From NCBI RefSeq assembly GCF_023370115.1, contig NZ_CP097160.1, positions 2,108,001 through 2,172,000 of the forward strand: a stretch of DNA of 64,000 bases, in the 5' to 3' direction. Within the stretch, counting starts at the first letter, position 1. Each line of letters begins with the position of its first letter. The notes beneath the pieces were generated by a model. The model was not told the origin of the DNA. It searched no databases and saw nothing but the letters and a program-made list of their open reading frames with translations. Origin of the DNA: Gulosibacter sediminis (GTDB taxonomy: Bacteria > Actinomycetota > Actinomycetes > Actinomycetales > Microbacteriaceae). This document shows, in pieces, positions 9,062 through 17,458 of this stretch. Position numbers and translations under genes: made by a program.

Positions 9062-10528
9062 ATGTCCGCCAGCCCAACAACGCTCGAAGATCGCAACCCA
9101 CCGGAACCAACAGGGCTGAAGCGCACGCTCGGCGTCTGGAGCACCCTCACCCTTGGCGTCGGCGCCATGGTCGGCTTCGGCTGGGTCACGCTCGTCGGCG
9201 GCTGGATCGAAAGCGCCGGCTCGCTCGGCGCAACCCTCGCGTTTGTCGTAGGCGGCTTCATGATGGCGATCGTGTCGCTCGTCTACGCCGAGCTCGTCGC
9301 CGCAATGCCGAAGGCCGGCGGTGAGCACAACTACATCATCCGCGCGATGGGCCCCCGCTGGTCATTCATCGGCTCGTGGGCGATCACGGGCGGCTACGCC
9401 ACGGTGGTCGCATTCGAGGCGGTCGCGCTCCCCCGCGCGATCGACTACGTCGTCGACCTTGAGCAGATCCACCTCTGGACCGTCAGCGGCTCCGAGGTCT
9501 TCCTCGTCTGGGCCCTCGTAGGCTCGGTCGTCGCGGTGCTCATCACGATCATCAACATCCTCGGCGTCAAGGTCGCGGGTGGCGTGCAGATGTTCGTCGT
9601 CATCTTCCTCTTCGCCATCGGCGCGCTGCAGATCTTCGGCTCGGTCACGGGCGGCTCTGGCGCAAACTTCGAGCCCTTCTTCACGGGCGGCTCCGCGGGC
9701 TTCTTCGCGGTGCTCATCGTCGTGCCGTTCCTCTTTGTTGGCTTCGACGTGATCCCCCAGGCCGCCGAAGAGGTGGACATCCCGCCGCGCAAGGTGGGCA
9801 ACATCTCGTTCATCTCGGTGCTCATCGCCGCGGCCTGGTACATCATGATCGTGCTCACGGTCTCGTCGGCCCTCACCCACGACCAGATGGCAAGCTCGGG
9901 CCTGCCGGCGGCGGATGCGATGGGCGCGCTGTTCGGCAACCAGTTCTTCGCCAACCTCATGGTCGCAGCCGGCGTCGCCGGCATCATCACCTCGTGGAAC
10001 TCGCTGCAGCTCGGCGCCTCGCGCCTCATGTTCTCGCTCGCGCGCGGCGGCATGCTGCCCGCGTGGTTCGGCAAGCTGCACCCGAAGTACGGCACCCCCG
10101 CGAACGCCCTCATCGTGCTCGGCGCCATCGCGACGATCGCCCCGTTCTTCGGCGCCTCAGCCCTCGGCTGGATCGTCGACGCCGGCTCGCCGATGATCGT
10201 CATCGCCTACCTGCTCGTCTCGATCTCGTTCGTAATCCTCCGCGTGCGCGAACCGCGCATGGAGCGCCCGCTGCGCATCGGTGGCAAGGGCAAGTTCGGC
10301 GTTGCCATCGGCGGCCTCTCGATCGCGATCACCGCGTTCCTCTGCTCGCTCTACCTGCCCGGGATGCCCGCCGGCATCGGCGTTGAGTCGTGGCTCATCT
10401 TCGGCGTCTGGTGGATCGTCGGCGCCGTGTTCTTCGTAGCGATTCCGGGCGGCGTCAAGCCCGGCCCGAACGCCGAAGAAGAGCTTTACGAGAAGGTGCT
10501 ACAGAAGTTCCCGGGCCGGCGCGGCTAG
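9062..10528 (+). CDS. APC-superfamily amino acid/amine permease
   Basis: The 488-aa protein has about twelve hydrophobic segments. It starts with the APC-type broken first helix (LTLGVGAMVGFGWVTLVGGW), followed by YAELVAAMPKAGGEHNYI and the helix-6-region FVGFDVIPQAAEEV. It belongs to the amino acid-polyamine-organocation family; the substrate cannot be read from sequence. The context suggests uptake of an amine or amino acid for the neighbouring cluster. It is the first gene of the accessory region after map, divergent from it, and its stop overlaps by 4 bases the stop of the convergent amidotransferase gene at 10525. Confidence 0.85.
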   Translation: MSASPTTLEDRNPPEPTGLKRTLGVWSTLTLGVGAMVGFGWVTLVGGWIESAGSLGATLAFVVGGFMMAIVSLVYAELVAAMPKAGGEHNYIIRAMGPRWSFIGSWAITGGYATVVAFEAVALPRAIDYVVDLEQIHLWTVSGSEVFLVWALVGSVVAVLITIINILGVKVAGGVQMFVVIFLFAIGALQIFGSVTGGSGANFEPFFTGGSAGFFAVLIVVPFLFVGFDVIPQAAEEVDIPPRKVGNISFISVLIAAAWYIMIVLTVSSALTHDQMASSGLPAADAMGALFGNQFFANLMVAAGVAGIITSWNSLQLGASRLMFSLARGGMLPAWFGKLHPKYGTPANALIVLGAIATIAPFFGASALGWIVDAGSPMIVIAYLLVSISFVILRVREPRMERPLRIGGKGKFGVAIGGLSIAITAFLCSLYLPGMPAGIGVESWLIFGVWWIVGAVFFVAIPGGVKPGPNAEEELYEKVLQKFPGRRG

Positions 10529-11310
10529 CGAGCCCCGACTCGCGCCCGCACCTGCCGCACGAACTCCCCGAAGAGCACGCGCCGGTCGTCACGATTCGCC
10601 GCGAGCTCTTCGGGGTGCCACTGCACCCCGACAATCCAGGTGTTCTCGACGCGCTCCGTCGCTTCGGTGATGCCGTCGCGAGCACGCGCCGCGACGCGCA
10701 GCCCCGCGCCGACCCGGTCGACCGCCTGGTGGTGGCCGTTGCGCACCGTCAGGCTTGATGATCCGTACAGCTCGCGAAGGCGACTGCCCTCGACCAGCTC
10801 GACCACCTCATCCACAAAGAGCGGATCGCCCGGCGCACCCTTGTGCAGCTCGAACGGGTCAAGATCGGGCACGAGCGAGCCACCGCACGCGACATTGAGC
10901 AGCTGCGAGCCGCGGCAGAGGTGCAGCATGATCGCGTCGTCGGCGATGCCGGTGCGGATGAGTTCGAGCTCGCGGTCGTCGGCGCGGCGATCCTTGCCGT
11001 ACTCGTTCGGCACGGGGTCGGTGTGCCCGTAGAGCGTCGCGTCGACGTCGCCACCGCCGAGCACGAGGATGCCGTCGGCACCGCGAATCGCTTCGGAGTC
11101 GGGCGGCGTCTCGTCGGCCACGTCGTGCAGGCTCGCGCGGGCGCCGGCATCGTGCAACGCCGCCACCGCCACCTGAATCAGATCGCGATTCAGCCCGCGC
11201 GAGAACGACGACTGCCCCGGCGTATTCAGCTGCACGACGACGGCGATCTCGACGTCGGCCTCGGGATGCGCCGAGGTCGTCACCGCCTCGTCCCACGTCA
11301 GCGGCGTCAC
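10525..11310 (-). CDS. Class I glutamine-amidotransferase-like hydrolase, gamma-glutamyl hydrolase (PuuD-like), copy 2
   Basis: The 261-aa protein has the class I GATase triad: nucleophile Cys132 in LHLCRGSQLLN, His in VGVQWHPEE with Glu two residues later, and the oxyanion segment ILVLGGGDVD. This resembles the peptidase C26 / PuuD group, which cleaves gamma-glutamyl amides such as gamma-glutamyl-GABA. The start is GTG at 11310, sharing GTGA with the upstream stop, so translation is coupled to copy 1. The frame is open much further upstream, but that part is antisense-like, Arg-rich and overlaps copy 1. It is last gene of the P450-GS operon. Confidence 0.85.
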   Translation of the reverse strand: MTPLTWDEAVTTSAHPEADVEIAVVVQLNTPGQSSFSRGLNRDLIQVAVAALHDAGARASLHDVADETPPDSEAIRGADGILVLGGGDVDATLYGHTDPVPNEYGKDRRADDRELELIRTGIADDAIMLHLCRGSQLLNVACGGSLVPDLDPFELHKGAPGDPLFVDEVVELVEGSRLRELYGSSSLTVRNGHHQAVDRVGAGLRVAARARDGITEATERVENTWIVGVQWHPEELAANRDDRRVLFGEFVRQVRARVGAR

Positions 11311-12035
11311 GCCGCGCTCCGCTCGCTCGAGCGCGCGCGGGCTTGGGCCACGATCCAGTCGAACAGCGCCTGATCGCTCGCGACCGAGTCGCTGCGATCC
11401 TCGGGATGCCACTGCACCCCGACGATGTTCAGCTCCGGGTCCTCGAGTGCCTCGACAGCGCCGTCGGCGGCCCGCGCCGTCACGCGCAGGCCCTCGCCAA
11501 CGCGCCCAACGGCTTGATGGTGATAACTCGACACCGAGACGGCGCGCGAGGCGGTCTCCCCGAGCGCCGCCGCGAGCGCGCTGCCCGGCGCGATCTCGAC
11601 GTCGTGAATGGTGTCGACGTGTTCCTGCGGCTGCTGCGGCCAGTGCTGCACGAGGTCGCCCCCGCGCTCGACGTTCCACAGCTGCATCCCGCGACAAATC
11701 AGCAGGGCAGGGATGCCGCGCTCGGCCGCCGCCGCGATGGCCGCGGCGTCCGCGTCATCCTGCCCATCAAACGAGCAGCCCGCGTAGCTCGCCTCGGCGA
11801 GCTGGCCGTACCGGAACGGGTCGATGTCGGGCCCGCCCGGCAGCACGAGCCCATCGACGAAGCCCCAGAGTCGCGAGTCGGGGTTCGCCCAGTCGACGAG
11901 CGGGCTCAACACGACCGGGTCGCCGCCCGCGCGCTGGATCGCGCGCAGGACGGCGTTGGCGGCCACCGAGGCGTCGAAGCGCAGGCCCTGAATCTTGGCC
12001 GAGCTCAGCCCCGGCACGCCAATGATCGGTCGCAC
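11307..12035 (-). CDS. Class I glutamine-amidotransferase-like hydrolase, gamma-glutamyl hydrolase (PuuD-like), copy 1
   Basis: The 242-aa protein shows the same family signature as its neighbour: LVLPGGPDIDPFRYG, nucleophile Cys114 in LLICRGMQLWN, YHHQAVGRVG and the His/Glu of VGVQWHPED. PuuD-like enzymes release glutamate from gamma-glutamyl-amines or gamma-glutamyl-amino acids. The start is taken as GTG at 12035 (VRPIIGVPG), two bases after the stop of the substrate-binding-like gene; the frame upstream lacks family similarity. The two copies are clearly diverged, which suggests two substrates or a heteromer rather than a recent duplication. Confidence 0.85.
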   Translation of the reverse strand: MRPIIGVPGLSSAKIQGLRFDASVAANAVLRAIQRAGGDPVVLSPLVDWANPDSRLWGFVDGLVLPGGPDIDPFRYGQLAEASYAGCSFDGQDDADAAAIAAAAERGIPALLICRGMQLWNVERGGDLVQHWPQQPQEHVDTIHDVEIAPGSALAAALGETASRAVSVSSYHHQAVGRVGEGLRVTARAADGAVEALEDPELNIVGVQWHPEDRSDSVASDQALFDWIVAQARARSSERSAA

Positions 12036-12037
12036 GG

Positions 12038-12754
12038 TTAGGCGTCCTCCCCGCGCAGGGTCTCGCCCGGGAACGGCAGGTGCGGCATCCACTTCGTCCA
12101 GACGGCCTCGAGCCGACCGTCTGCGAGCACCCGGCCGATCGCGCCGTTGAGCTCCTCAAGCAGCTCCGTGTTGCCCTTGCGCACCCCGACGCCCCACTTG
12201 TTGCGGGTCTGCGCGGTGAACGCGAGGTCGAACTCGGGTTCGTCACCGAGCGGCACCGTCACCACGTCGTCGTCAATCATCGCGTCGACGGAGCCGCTAC
12301 GCACGGCCTCGAGCATGTCGGCGAATACGTCATCGCTCGCACCGAACGGCACGAGCTCAACCTCGGGGAACGTCTCGGCGAGCTTCATGTTCGTCGAGCC
12401 GGCGATCGCGCCGACGCGGTAGCCGCGCATGTCCTCGGGCGCCCGCGCCGGGTCGCCGGCACGGACGAGCACCGACTCGTTGAACACGGTGTAGGGGCGG
12501 GTGAAGTCGACGAGCTCCTGCCGCGAGGGGATGATGCCCTGGCCGCACCAGACGGCGTCAGCGCGGCCATCCTGCACCGCGGGAATCATGTCGTCCCAGG
12601 GCAGAATCACCCACTCGACCTCGGCGCCGAGCTCGCCGGCGACCAGCACCGCCACATCCGGCTCGAAGCCGGGGCGGGTCTTGCCGCCGTCGGTCGAAAG
12701 GTCAAAGAGCGGCGGTGCCGCCGAATCGATACATGCAAGTTTGATGGTGCGCAT
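12038..12754 (-). CDS. Solute-binding protein family 3-like protein without a signal peptide
   Basis: The 238-aa sequence has the fold pattern of ABC-type amino-acid binding proteins: [19 protein letters not shown], then GRADAVWCGQGIIPSRQELV, DFTRPYTVFNESVLV, the hinge region YRVGAIAGSTN and VDAMIDDDVVTV. Its ATG (12754) overlaps the GS stop as TAATG, so it begins MRTIKLACIDSAAPP with no hydrophobic leader or lipobox. Starting higher, at 12820, adds only GS-overlapping sequence. No permease or ATPase gene is nearby. It may be a cytosolic sensor or a carrier/enzyme of the pathway rather than a transporter subunit. Confidence 0.8.
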   Translation of the reverse strand: MRTIKLACIDSAAPPLFDLSTDGGKTRPGFEPDVAVLVAGELGAEVEWVILPWDDMIPAVQDGRADAVWCGQGIIPSRQELVDFTRPYTVFNESVLVRAGDPARAPEDMRGYRVGAIAGSTNMKLAETFPEVELVPFGASDDVFADMLEAVRSGSVDAMIDDDVVTVPLGDEPEFDLAFTAQTRNKWGVGVRKGNTELLEELNGAIGRVLADGRLEAVWTKWMPHLPFPGETLRGEDA

Positions 12755-14229
12755 TACGGAATCGCCTGCCAATACTGATTGAATTCCCACTCGGTCACGG
12801 CCCCGCAGTAGCGGGCCCATTCGTCCGACTTCATCTCCAGATAGATGCGACGAAGATCCTCAGGCAGGTTCGCCTGAATCCAGTCGGACGACTTGAATGC
12901 CTCGATCGCCTCGCCGAGCGTCATCGGCAGGTCGACGCCGCCCGAGCCAGCGGCCGGCGGCTCGATCTCGTTGCCGATGCCGTCGGCCATCGCCGACACG
13001 AGCAGCGAGTGCGAGAGGTAGGGGTTTACGGATGCGTCGGGCACGCGCACCTCGGCGCGGCCGTTCGCCGAGATGCGCACCATCGAGGCGCGGTCGTCGA
13101 GGCCCCAATCGGCGCTGGCGGGCGCGAACTGGCCCGGGTCCCAGAACCGCTTGTACGAGTTCACGGTGCTCGCCATAACGAGCATCATCGCCGGCGCGTG
13201 CTTGAGCACGCCGCCGATGGCCCAGCGACCCAGCTGCGACATGTGCAGTTCGGTGACGCCCGGCGTGATGAACGTGTTCGTGCCCTCGTCGCCCCAGAGC
13301 GACAGGTTGTGGTGGCAGCCATTACCCATCGACCCGAGGTACGGCTTCGGCATGAACGACGCCTTGACTCCGAACTCGCGCGCGACCTGCGAGCAGATCT
13401 GGCGATAGGTCACGAGGCGGTCGGCGGTGCGCTCAATGTCGTCGAACATCCAGTTGAGCTCGATCTGGCCCTTGTCCTCGTAGTCGCCCTCGATCATGTC
13501 GAAGTCGAGCGCGGTCGCGTACTCCTCGAGCCGCTTATAGATAGGACGCATAACCTCGAGGTTCTCGACCTGGTAGGCGGGGCTGTGCCCGGGGATGAGC
13601 GTGGGCTCGATCGAGTCGCCGGTCCAGGTCATCTCGGGCTCGGTGCCCGACTTCATCGTGAGGCTGAAGACGTCCTTGAGCAGCTGGTGCGTGCGCTGCA
13701 TGTTCGCGCGCGAGTCGATCGCGAGCGGGCGGCCGCCGACGCCCGGCAGGTGCTCGGGCTCGTAGGCCGCGCAGAAGATGCGGCCGACCTCGCCGTCCCA
13801 CGGTAGCTGCTGGAACGACTCGGGCTCGGGCAGGCCGACGAACTCCTTCGCCTCGATGCCGCCACCGATGAGGTTGCCGAAGATGTCCGACTGGAGGTCG
13901 CTCAGCGCCGTGCGGTGAAAGGCGATGCCCTTCTCGAGGTTGCGCACGATGTGCTTCGCCGGCACCATCTTCGCGACGGTGCGCGCGCCGAGCGTCGGCA
14001 GCATGTAATAGAGGTACTTCACGCCGGAGCGCTCGATCTTCTCGACGATCTCGGCGACCGTGTCGTCCTCGAGGTTCTGTTCCTGGTGGTAGCCGAACGC
14101 GCCGTTGTCGTTGAGCGCCGCCTCGACGCTCTCGCGATAGAAGTCGCCAAGGTTGCGCCCGAGCTCGACCGCCGCGGTCTGGAGTTTCTCGACGTGCGGC
14201 TCAACCGTCGTCGTGCTGTGGTTGGTCAT
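12754..14229 (-). CDS. Glutamine synthetase-like gamma-glutamyl-amine ligase
   Basis: The 491-aa protein is of GS length. It has the catalytic segments GYHQEQNLEDDT, EGDYEDKGQIELNW, GNGCHHNLSLW (the ATP/glutamate loop), MVRISANGRAEVRVPD and ASVNPYL. Glutamate ligation to an amine, as by PuuA, GlnA3/GlnA4 or gamma-glutamylmethylamide synthetase, is the likely chemistry; a biosynthetic GlnA is less likely because the gene is embedded in a catabolic operon. The start is ATG 14229, after GGAAGG. It lies 25 bases after the P450 stop and overlaps the next gene by one base. GS-like genes next to P450 genes are known from morpholine/piperidine degraders of Mycobacterium. Confidence 0.88.
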   Translation of the reverse strand: MTNHSTTTVEPHVEKLQTAAVELGRNLGDFYRESVEAALNDNGAFGYHQEQNLEDDTVAEIVEKIERSGVKYLYYMLPTLGARTVAKMVPAKHIVRNLEKGIAFHRTALSDLQSDIFGNLIGGGIEAKEFVGLPEPESFQQLPWDGEVGRIFCAAYEPEHLPGVGGRPLAIDSRANMQRTHQLLKDVFSLTMKSGTEPEMTWTGDSIEPTLIPGHSPAYQVENLEVMRPIYKRLEEYATALDFDMIEGDYEDKGQIELNWMFDDIERTADRLVTYRQICSQVAREFGVKASFMPKPYLGSMGNGCHHNLSLWGDEGTNTFITPGVTELHMSQLGRWAIGGVLKHAPAMMLVMASTVNSYKRFWDPGQFAPASADWGLDDRASMVRISANGRAEVRVPDASVNPYLSHSLLVSAMADGIGNEIEPPAAGSGGVDLPMTLGEAIEAFKSSDWIQANLPEDLRRIYLEMKSDEWARYCGAVTEWEFNQYWQAIP

Positions 14230-14254
14230 TACGTTGCCTTCCGTGCGCGTGGGC

Positions 14255-15463
14255 TTAGGCCCGCGCCGTGAACGAGATGGGGAATCGCACCGGGCCGGTG
14301 TTGCCGGAGTCCGGCAGCCACTCGTCCCCACCCGCCGAGCGGATGTTGGTGAGATTGCGCGCGAGCACCGGCAGTGCCTGGCTCATGTCCGCGCGCGCGA
14401 TGTAGTGGCCGAGGCAGTGATGCACGCCGCCACCGAACGTGAAGTGCGGCTTGCGTTCCGACGCGGTGATGTCGACCTCGGGGTCGGGATACGCGACCGG
14501 GTCGGTGCCCGAGGTCGCGGTGAACAGGTGCACGGTCGTACCCTTCGCGATCTGCACGCCCTCGTACTCGAAGTCGTCGATCGCCTCGCGGGTGACCCAG
14601 CGCGTGGTCGGGTTGACGCGCAGCGCCTCCTCGAGCGCCGCGGTCGCGAGCGACTCGTCGGCGGCGAGCTTCTCCCACTCCGCGGCATTTCGGATGTAGG
14701 TCTGCAGCGCGAGCCCGAGCTGGTTGCGGGTCGTGTCCATCCCGCCAAAGAGCATGAGCACGAGCGCGTTGCGGAGCTCCTCGCCCGAAAGCTTGTCGCC
14801 GTCGTCGCTGAACTGCACGAGCCGCGACACGACGTCCTGCCCGGGGTTCACCTTGCGCTCCTCGATGAGCTGCTCGACGAACTCGTACAGCTCGTGCACG
14901 GCCTCGTCGATCTGCTCGATGTCGTCCTTGATGCTCACGCTGAGCGCGTAGCCGACTGTGTTCGCCCGGCTCGCAATGAACTGCCAGTGCTTGTGGTCGA
15001 GCCCCATCATGATGCACAGCGCGCGGGTCGCGAACGGCTCGGCGAAGTCGGCGACGAACTCGCACTCGCCGCGGTCCTTGAAGCTCGCGACGAGTTCCTC
15101 CGCGAGCGCGGTGAACTCGGGCTCGAGCCGGCGCGCCATCGAGGGCGAGAAGGCCGGGTTGAGCAGGCGGCGGATGCGGTGGTGTTCGTCGCCCTCGAGC
15201 ACGAGCAGGTTCTTGCTCCACCACTCGGAGAACAGGCCCGAGTGCACGCCGTTGAGTTCCGGCCAGCGGGCGGAGCCCTGCGACAGCTTCGGGTGCTTGA
15301 GCAGTTCGGCCACCTCGGCGTACCGCAGCACCGCGTAGCCGTAGTTGGTCTTCGCGATCCACGAGCGCTCGCGCGCATCGCGCACCGCTTCGGACTGCAT
15401 CGCAAACTTCGGGTCTGCGATGTCGAAATATGGCAGATCGTCGATCACTTCGGCGCGACTCAT
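14255..15463 (-). CDS. Cytochrome P450
   Basis: The 402-aa soluble P450 has the oxygen-activating I-helix LMLFGGMDTTRNQLG (acid-alcohol pair D-T), the K-helix E-x-x-R in EEALR, and the heme loop FTFGGGVHHCLGHYIAR with thiolate Cys350. It carries no membrane anchor, as expected for a bacterial class I enzyme fed by separate redox partners. Those partners, a reductase and a flavodoxin, are encoded divergently just upstream. The start is the ATG at 15463 (MSRAEVIDD); an in-frame ATG six codons earlier is possible but MSR has a GGGAACG site. Operon context with a GS-like ligase suggests oxidation of a secondary or cyclic amine; subfamily not assigned. Confidence 0.93.
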   Translation of the reverse strand: MSRAEVIDDLPYFDIADPKFAMQSEAVRDARERSWIAKTNYGYAVLRYAEVAELLKHPKLSQGSARWPELNGVHSGLFSEWWSKNLLVLEGDEHHRIRRLLNPAFSPSMARRLEPEFTALAEELVASFKDRGECEFVADFAEPFATRALCIMMGLDHKHWQFIASRANTVGYALSVSIKDDIEQIDEAVHELYEFVEQLIEERKVNPGQDVVSRLVQFSDDGDKLSGEELRNALVLMLFGGMDTTRNQLGLALQTYIRNAAEWEKLAADESLATAALEEALRVNPTTRWVTREAIDDFEYEGVQIAKGTTVHLFTATSGTDPVAYPDPEVDITASERKPHFTFGGGVHHCLGHYIARADMSQALPVLARNLTNIRSAGGDEWLPDSGNTGPVRFPISFTARA

Positions 15464-15506
15464 GACGTTCCCTTCTTGCAAATCTTCTTCGATTTCCGGG
15501 GATTCA

Positions 15507-15531
15507 GGTGGTTAAACCTTCATTGGTGAAT
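15507..15531. promoter_or_regulatory. Candidate operator in the P450/reductase divergent intergenic region
   Basis: The 208-base gap between the P450 and reductase starts is less GC-rich than the genes and holds two adjacent small inverted repeats: GGTT-A-AACC (15510-15518) and TTCA-TTGG-TGAA (15519-15530). FadR-family regulators often bind such short palindromes, and a FadR-type gene is the third gene rightward. This is a position-based guess. Confidence 0.3.
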
Positions 15532-15671
15532 GAATAGAATCACAGGCCCCACGGAAGCGCAAGAGGGCAGTTTGCCCGATTCTCTGAATGTGTACGGGGT
15601 TTGCGAGGAGCACTTGCCGGATCCTCGCCGAGCGGGTAATGATTGAAAACCAGATTTTTAATGGAGGACCC

Positions 15672-16979
15672 ATGTCCGAGATCCTCGCAACGGATCACGC
15701 AGCGCCGCGCCATATCGCCATCGTCGGCAGTGGCCCGAGCGGCTGCTTTACCGCCCAAGCACTCCACCGCAAGTGGCCGAATGCTGAAGTCACGGTCTTC
15801 GACCGGCTCGCGGTGCCGTACGGGCTGATTCGCTACGGGGTCGCCGCCGACCACCAACACACGAAGGCGATCACCCGCCAGTTCGACCGCAGCTTCGCCG
15901 ACGGCGGCGTGCGGTTCGCTGGCAATATGGAAGTCGGCACCGACCTCGGCCTCGACCAGTTGCGCCAGAACTACGACATCGTCGTGCTCGCCTCGGGGCG
16001 GTGGCGCGACCGCGCGCTCTCGATTCCCGGCGGCAAACTCCCCGGCGTCGTCGTATCGGGCGACATCGTCAACGCGCTCAACGCCGTGCCGCGACCAGCG
16101 ATCCCCATGCCCCGCATCGGCCGCCGGGTCGTCGTCGTCGGCGCGGGCAACGTCGCGCTCGACATGGTGCGCTTTCTCATCAAGACCGATGCCGACTACG
16201 AGGGCAGCGACGTCGCATCCGCCGCGCTGCAGCAGTACCTCGAGGCACCCGCGACCGAGATCACGGTGTTGAGCCGCTCCCCCATCGCCGCCGCCAAGGC
16301 CGACGTCGCGATGGTGAAAGAGCTCGGCAAGATCGACGGCGTCAAGTTCAGCTACGCGAACACGAGCCCCGCCACCGACGACAACGCGCTGGGGCGCAAG
16401 CGCGAGGAGGCCTTCGCGCAGCTCGCGGCGCTCGAGGTCGACAACCCCCGCGTGCGCGTGCACTTCATCTTCGGCGCCGAGCCCGGGCGCATCCGCGGCA
16501 CCGAGCACGTCGAGGCCCTGCATCTCCAGGCCGCGCCCGCCGGCGAGCCGAGCGTGCTCGAGTGCGACACCGTCATCAGCGCGATCGGCTTCGACGTGAA
16601 CGCCCCGGGGCAGTGGCACTACGCCCAGCACCTCGACTTCACGCCCGCCGACGCCACGGGGCGCATCGAGGACGGGCTCTACCGCGTCGGCTGGCTCAAG
16701 CGGGGCCCCCACGGCGCGATCCCCGCGAACCGCGCCGACGCGAACGAGGTCGCGAAGGAGATCATCGCCGACGTCGAGGCCGACCGATTCCACGCCCACG
16801 AGGAGGCGCGGGGCTACGAGGGCCTGCCCGAGCGCGCCCGCGCGAACGCCGTCAGCTTCGACGACTGGCGCCACATCGACGAGGCCGAGGTGCGCGCGGC
16901 CGAGCCCGGGCGCATCCGCCACAAGATCACCGACCACGACACCATGCTCGCAACGGTGCGAGCCGCAACCACTAAGTGA
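15672..16979 (+). CDS. FAD/NADP-dependent ferredoxin (adrenodoxin)-type reductase, FprA-like
   Basis: The 435-aa protein has an N-terminal FAD dinucleotide motif (IAIVGSGPSGCFTAQAL), then DRLAVPYGLIRYGVAADHQ, typical of adrenodoxin reductase/FprA. A second Rossmann motif (VVVVGAGNVALDMVRF) for NADP follows, and a late RVGWLKRGPHGAIPANRADA segment. It passes electrons from NADPH to a small carrier for P450. The ATG at 15672 has an ideal GGAGGA 4 bases upstream, so the 28 upstream open codons are excluded. It is first in a plus-strand operon with the flavodoxin and regulator, divergent from the P450. Confidence 0.93.
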   Translation: MSEILATDHAAPRHIAIVGSGPSGCFTAQALHRKWPNAEVTVFDRLAVPYGLIRYGVAADHQHTKAITRQFDRSFADGGVRFAGNMEVGTDLGLDQLRQNYDIVVLASGRWRDRALSIPGGKLPGVVVSGDIVNALNAVPRPAIPMPRIGRRVVVVGAGNVALDMVRFLIKTDADYEGSDVASAALQQYLEAPATEITVLSRSPIAAAKADVAMVKELGKIDGVKFSYANTSPATDDNALGRKREEAFAQLAALEVDNPRVRVHFIFGAEPGRIRGTEHVEALHLQAAPAGEPSVLECDTVISAIGFDVNAPGQWHYAQHLDFTPADATGRIEDGLYRVGWLKRGPHGAIPANRADANEVAKEIIADVEADRFHAHEEARGYEGLPERARANAVSFDDWRHIDEAEVRAAEPGRIRHKITDHDTMLATVRAATTK

Positions 16980-16987
16980 GGACACTC

Positions 16988-17446
16988 ATGACCATCACCG
17001 TGCTCTACGGCACCGAGTCGGGTAACTCCGAGCTCATCGCGCAGGACATCAACGACCGCCTGCAGCAGGACGGCCACGAATCGGAGGTGTTCGACCTGCA
17101 GGACTTCGAGCCCGAGTCGATCACCGCCGACAACTTTTACATCATCGTCTGCTCGACGCACGGCGAGGGCGAGCTGCCGAACACCGCCCTGCCGTTCTTC
17201 GAGAAGTTCAAGGACTTCGCGGGCGACCTCACCGGCGTGCGCTACGCCATGTTCGGCCTCGGCGACACCTTCTACGAGGAGACCTACAGCCAGGGCAGCG
17301 AGCACCTCGACCGCCGCTTCACCGAGCTCGGCGCGACCCGGGTCGGCGACTACGGGCGCCACGACGCCTCGTCCTGGGACCTCCCGAGCGACGTTGCCCT
17401 CGAATGGTTGCCCGGAGTGCTGGGCGCCGAGGCGAAAGGTTCCTAG
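16988..17446 (+). CDS. Flavodoxin (FMN redox carrier for the P450)
   Basis: The 152-aa protein is a complete short-chain FMN domain: phosphate loop LYGTESGNSELIA, the isoalloxazine loops CSTHGEGELPN and GLGDTFYEETYSQG. These loops resemble the FMN domains of P450 reductase, sulfite reductase and MioC. It is eight bases downstream of the reductase gene with GTGAGG as ribosome binding site. It most likely carries electrons from that reductase to the P450, as the cindoxin flavodoxin does for P450cin. No ferredoxin gene is present in the cluster, which supports this role. Confidence 0.9.
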   Translation: MTITVLYGTESGNSELIAQDINDRLQQDGHESEVFDLQDFEPESITADNFYIIVCSTHGEGELPNTALPFFEKFKDFAGDLTGVRYAMFGLGDTFYEETYSQGSEHLDRRFTELGATRVGDYGRHDASSWDLPSDVALEWLPGVLGAEAKGS

Positions 17447-17458
17447 ACTGACACCAAG

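Noticed and set aside
10528-12820. Longer N-termini for the two hydrolases and the binding protein-like gene
   Set aside because: The extensions overlap the upstream genes, are Arg-rich and lack family similarity; coupled starts (GTGA, TAATG) are better.
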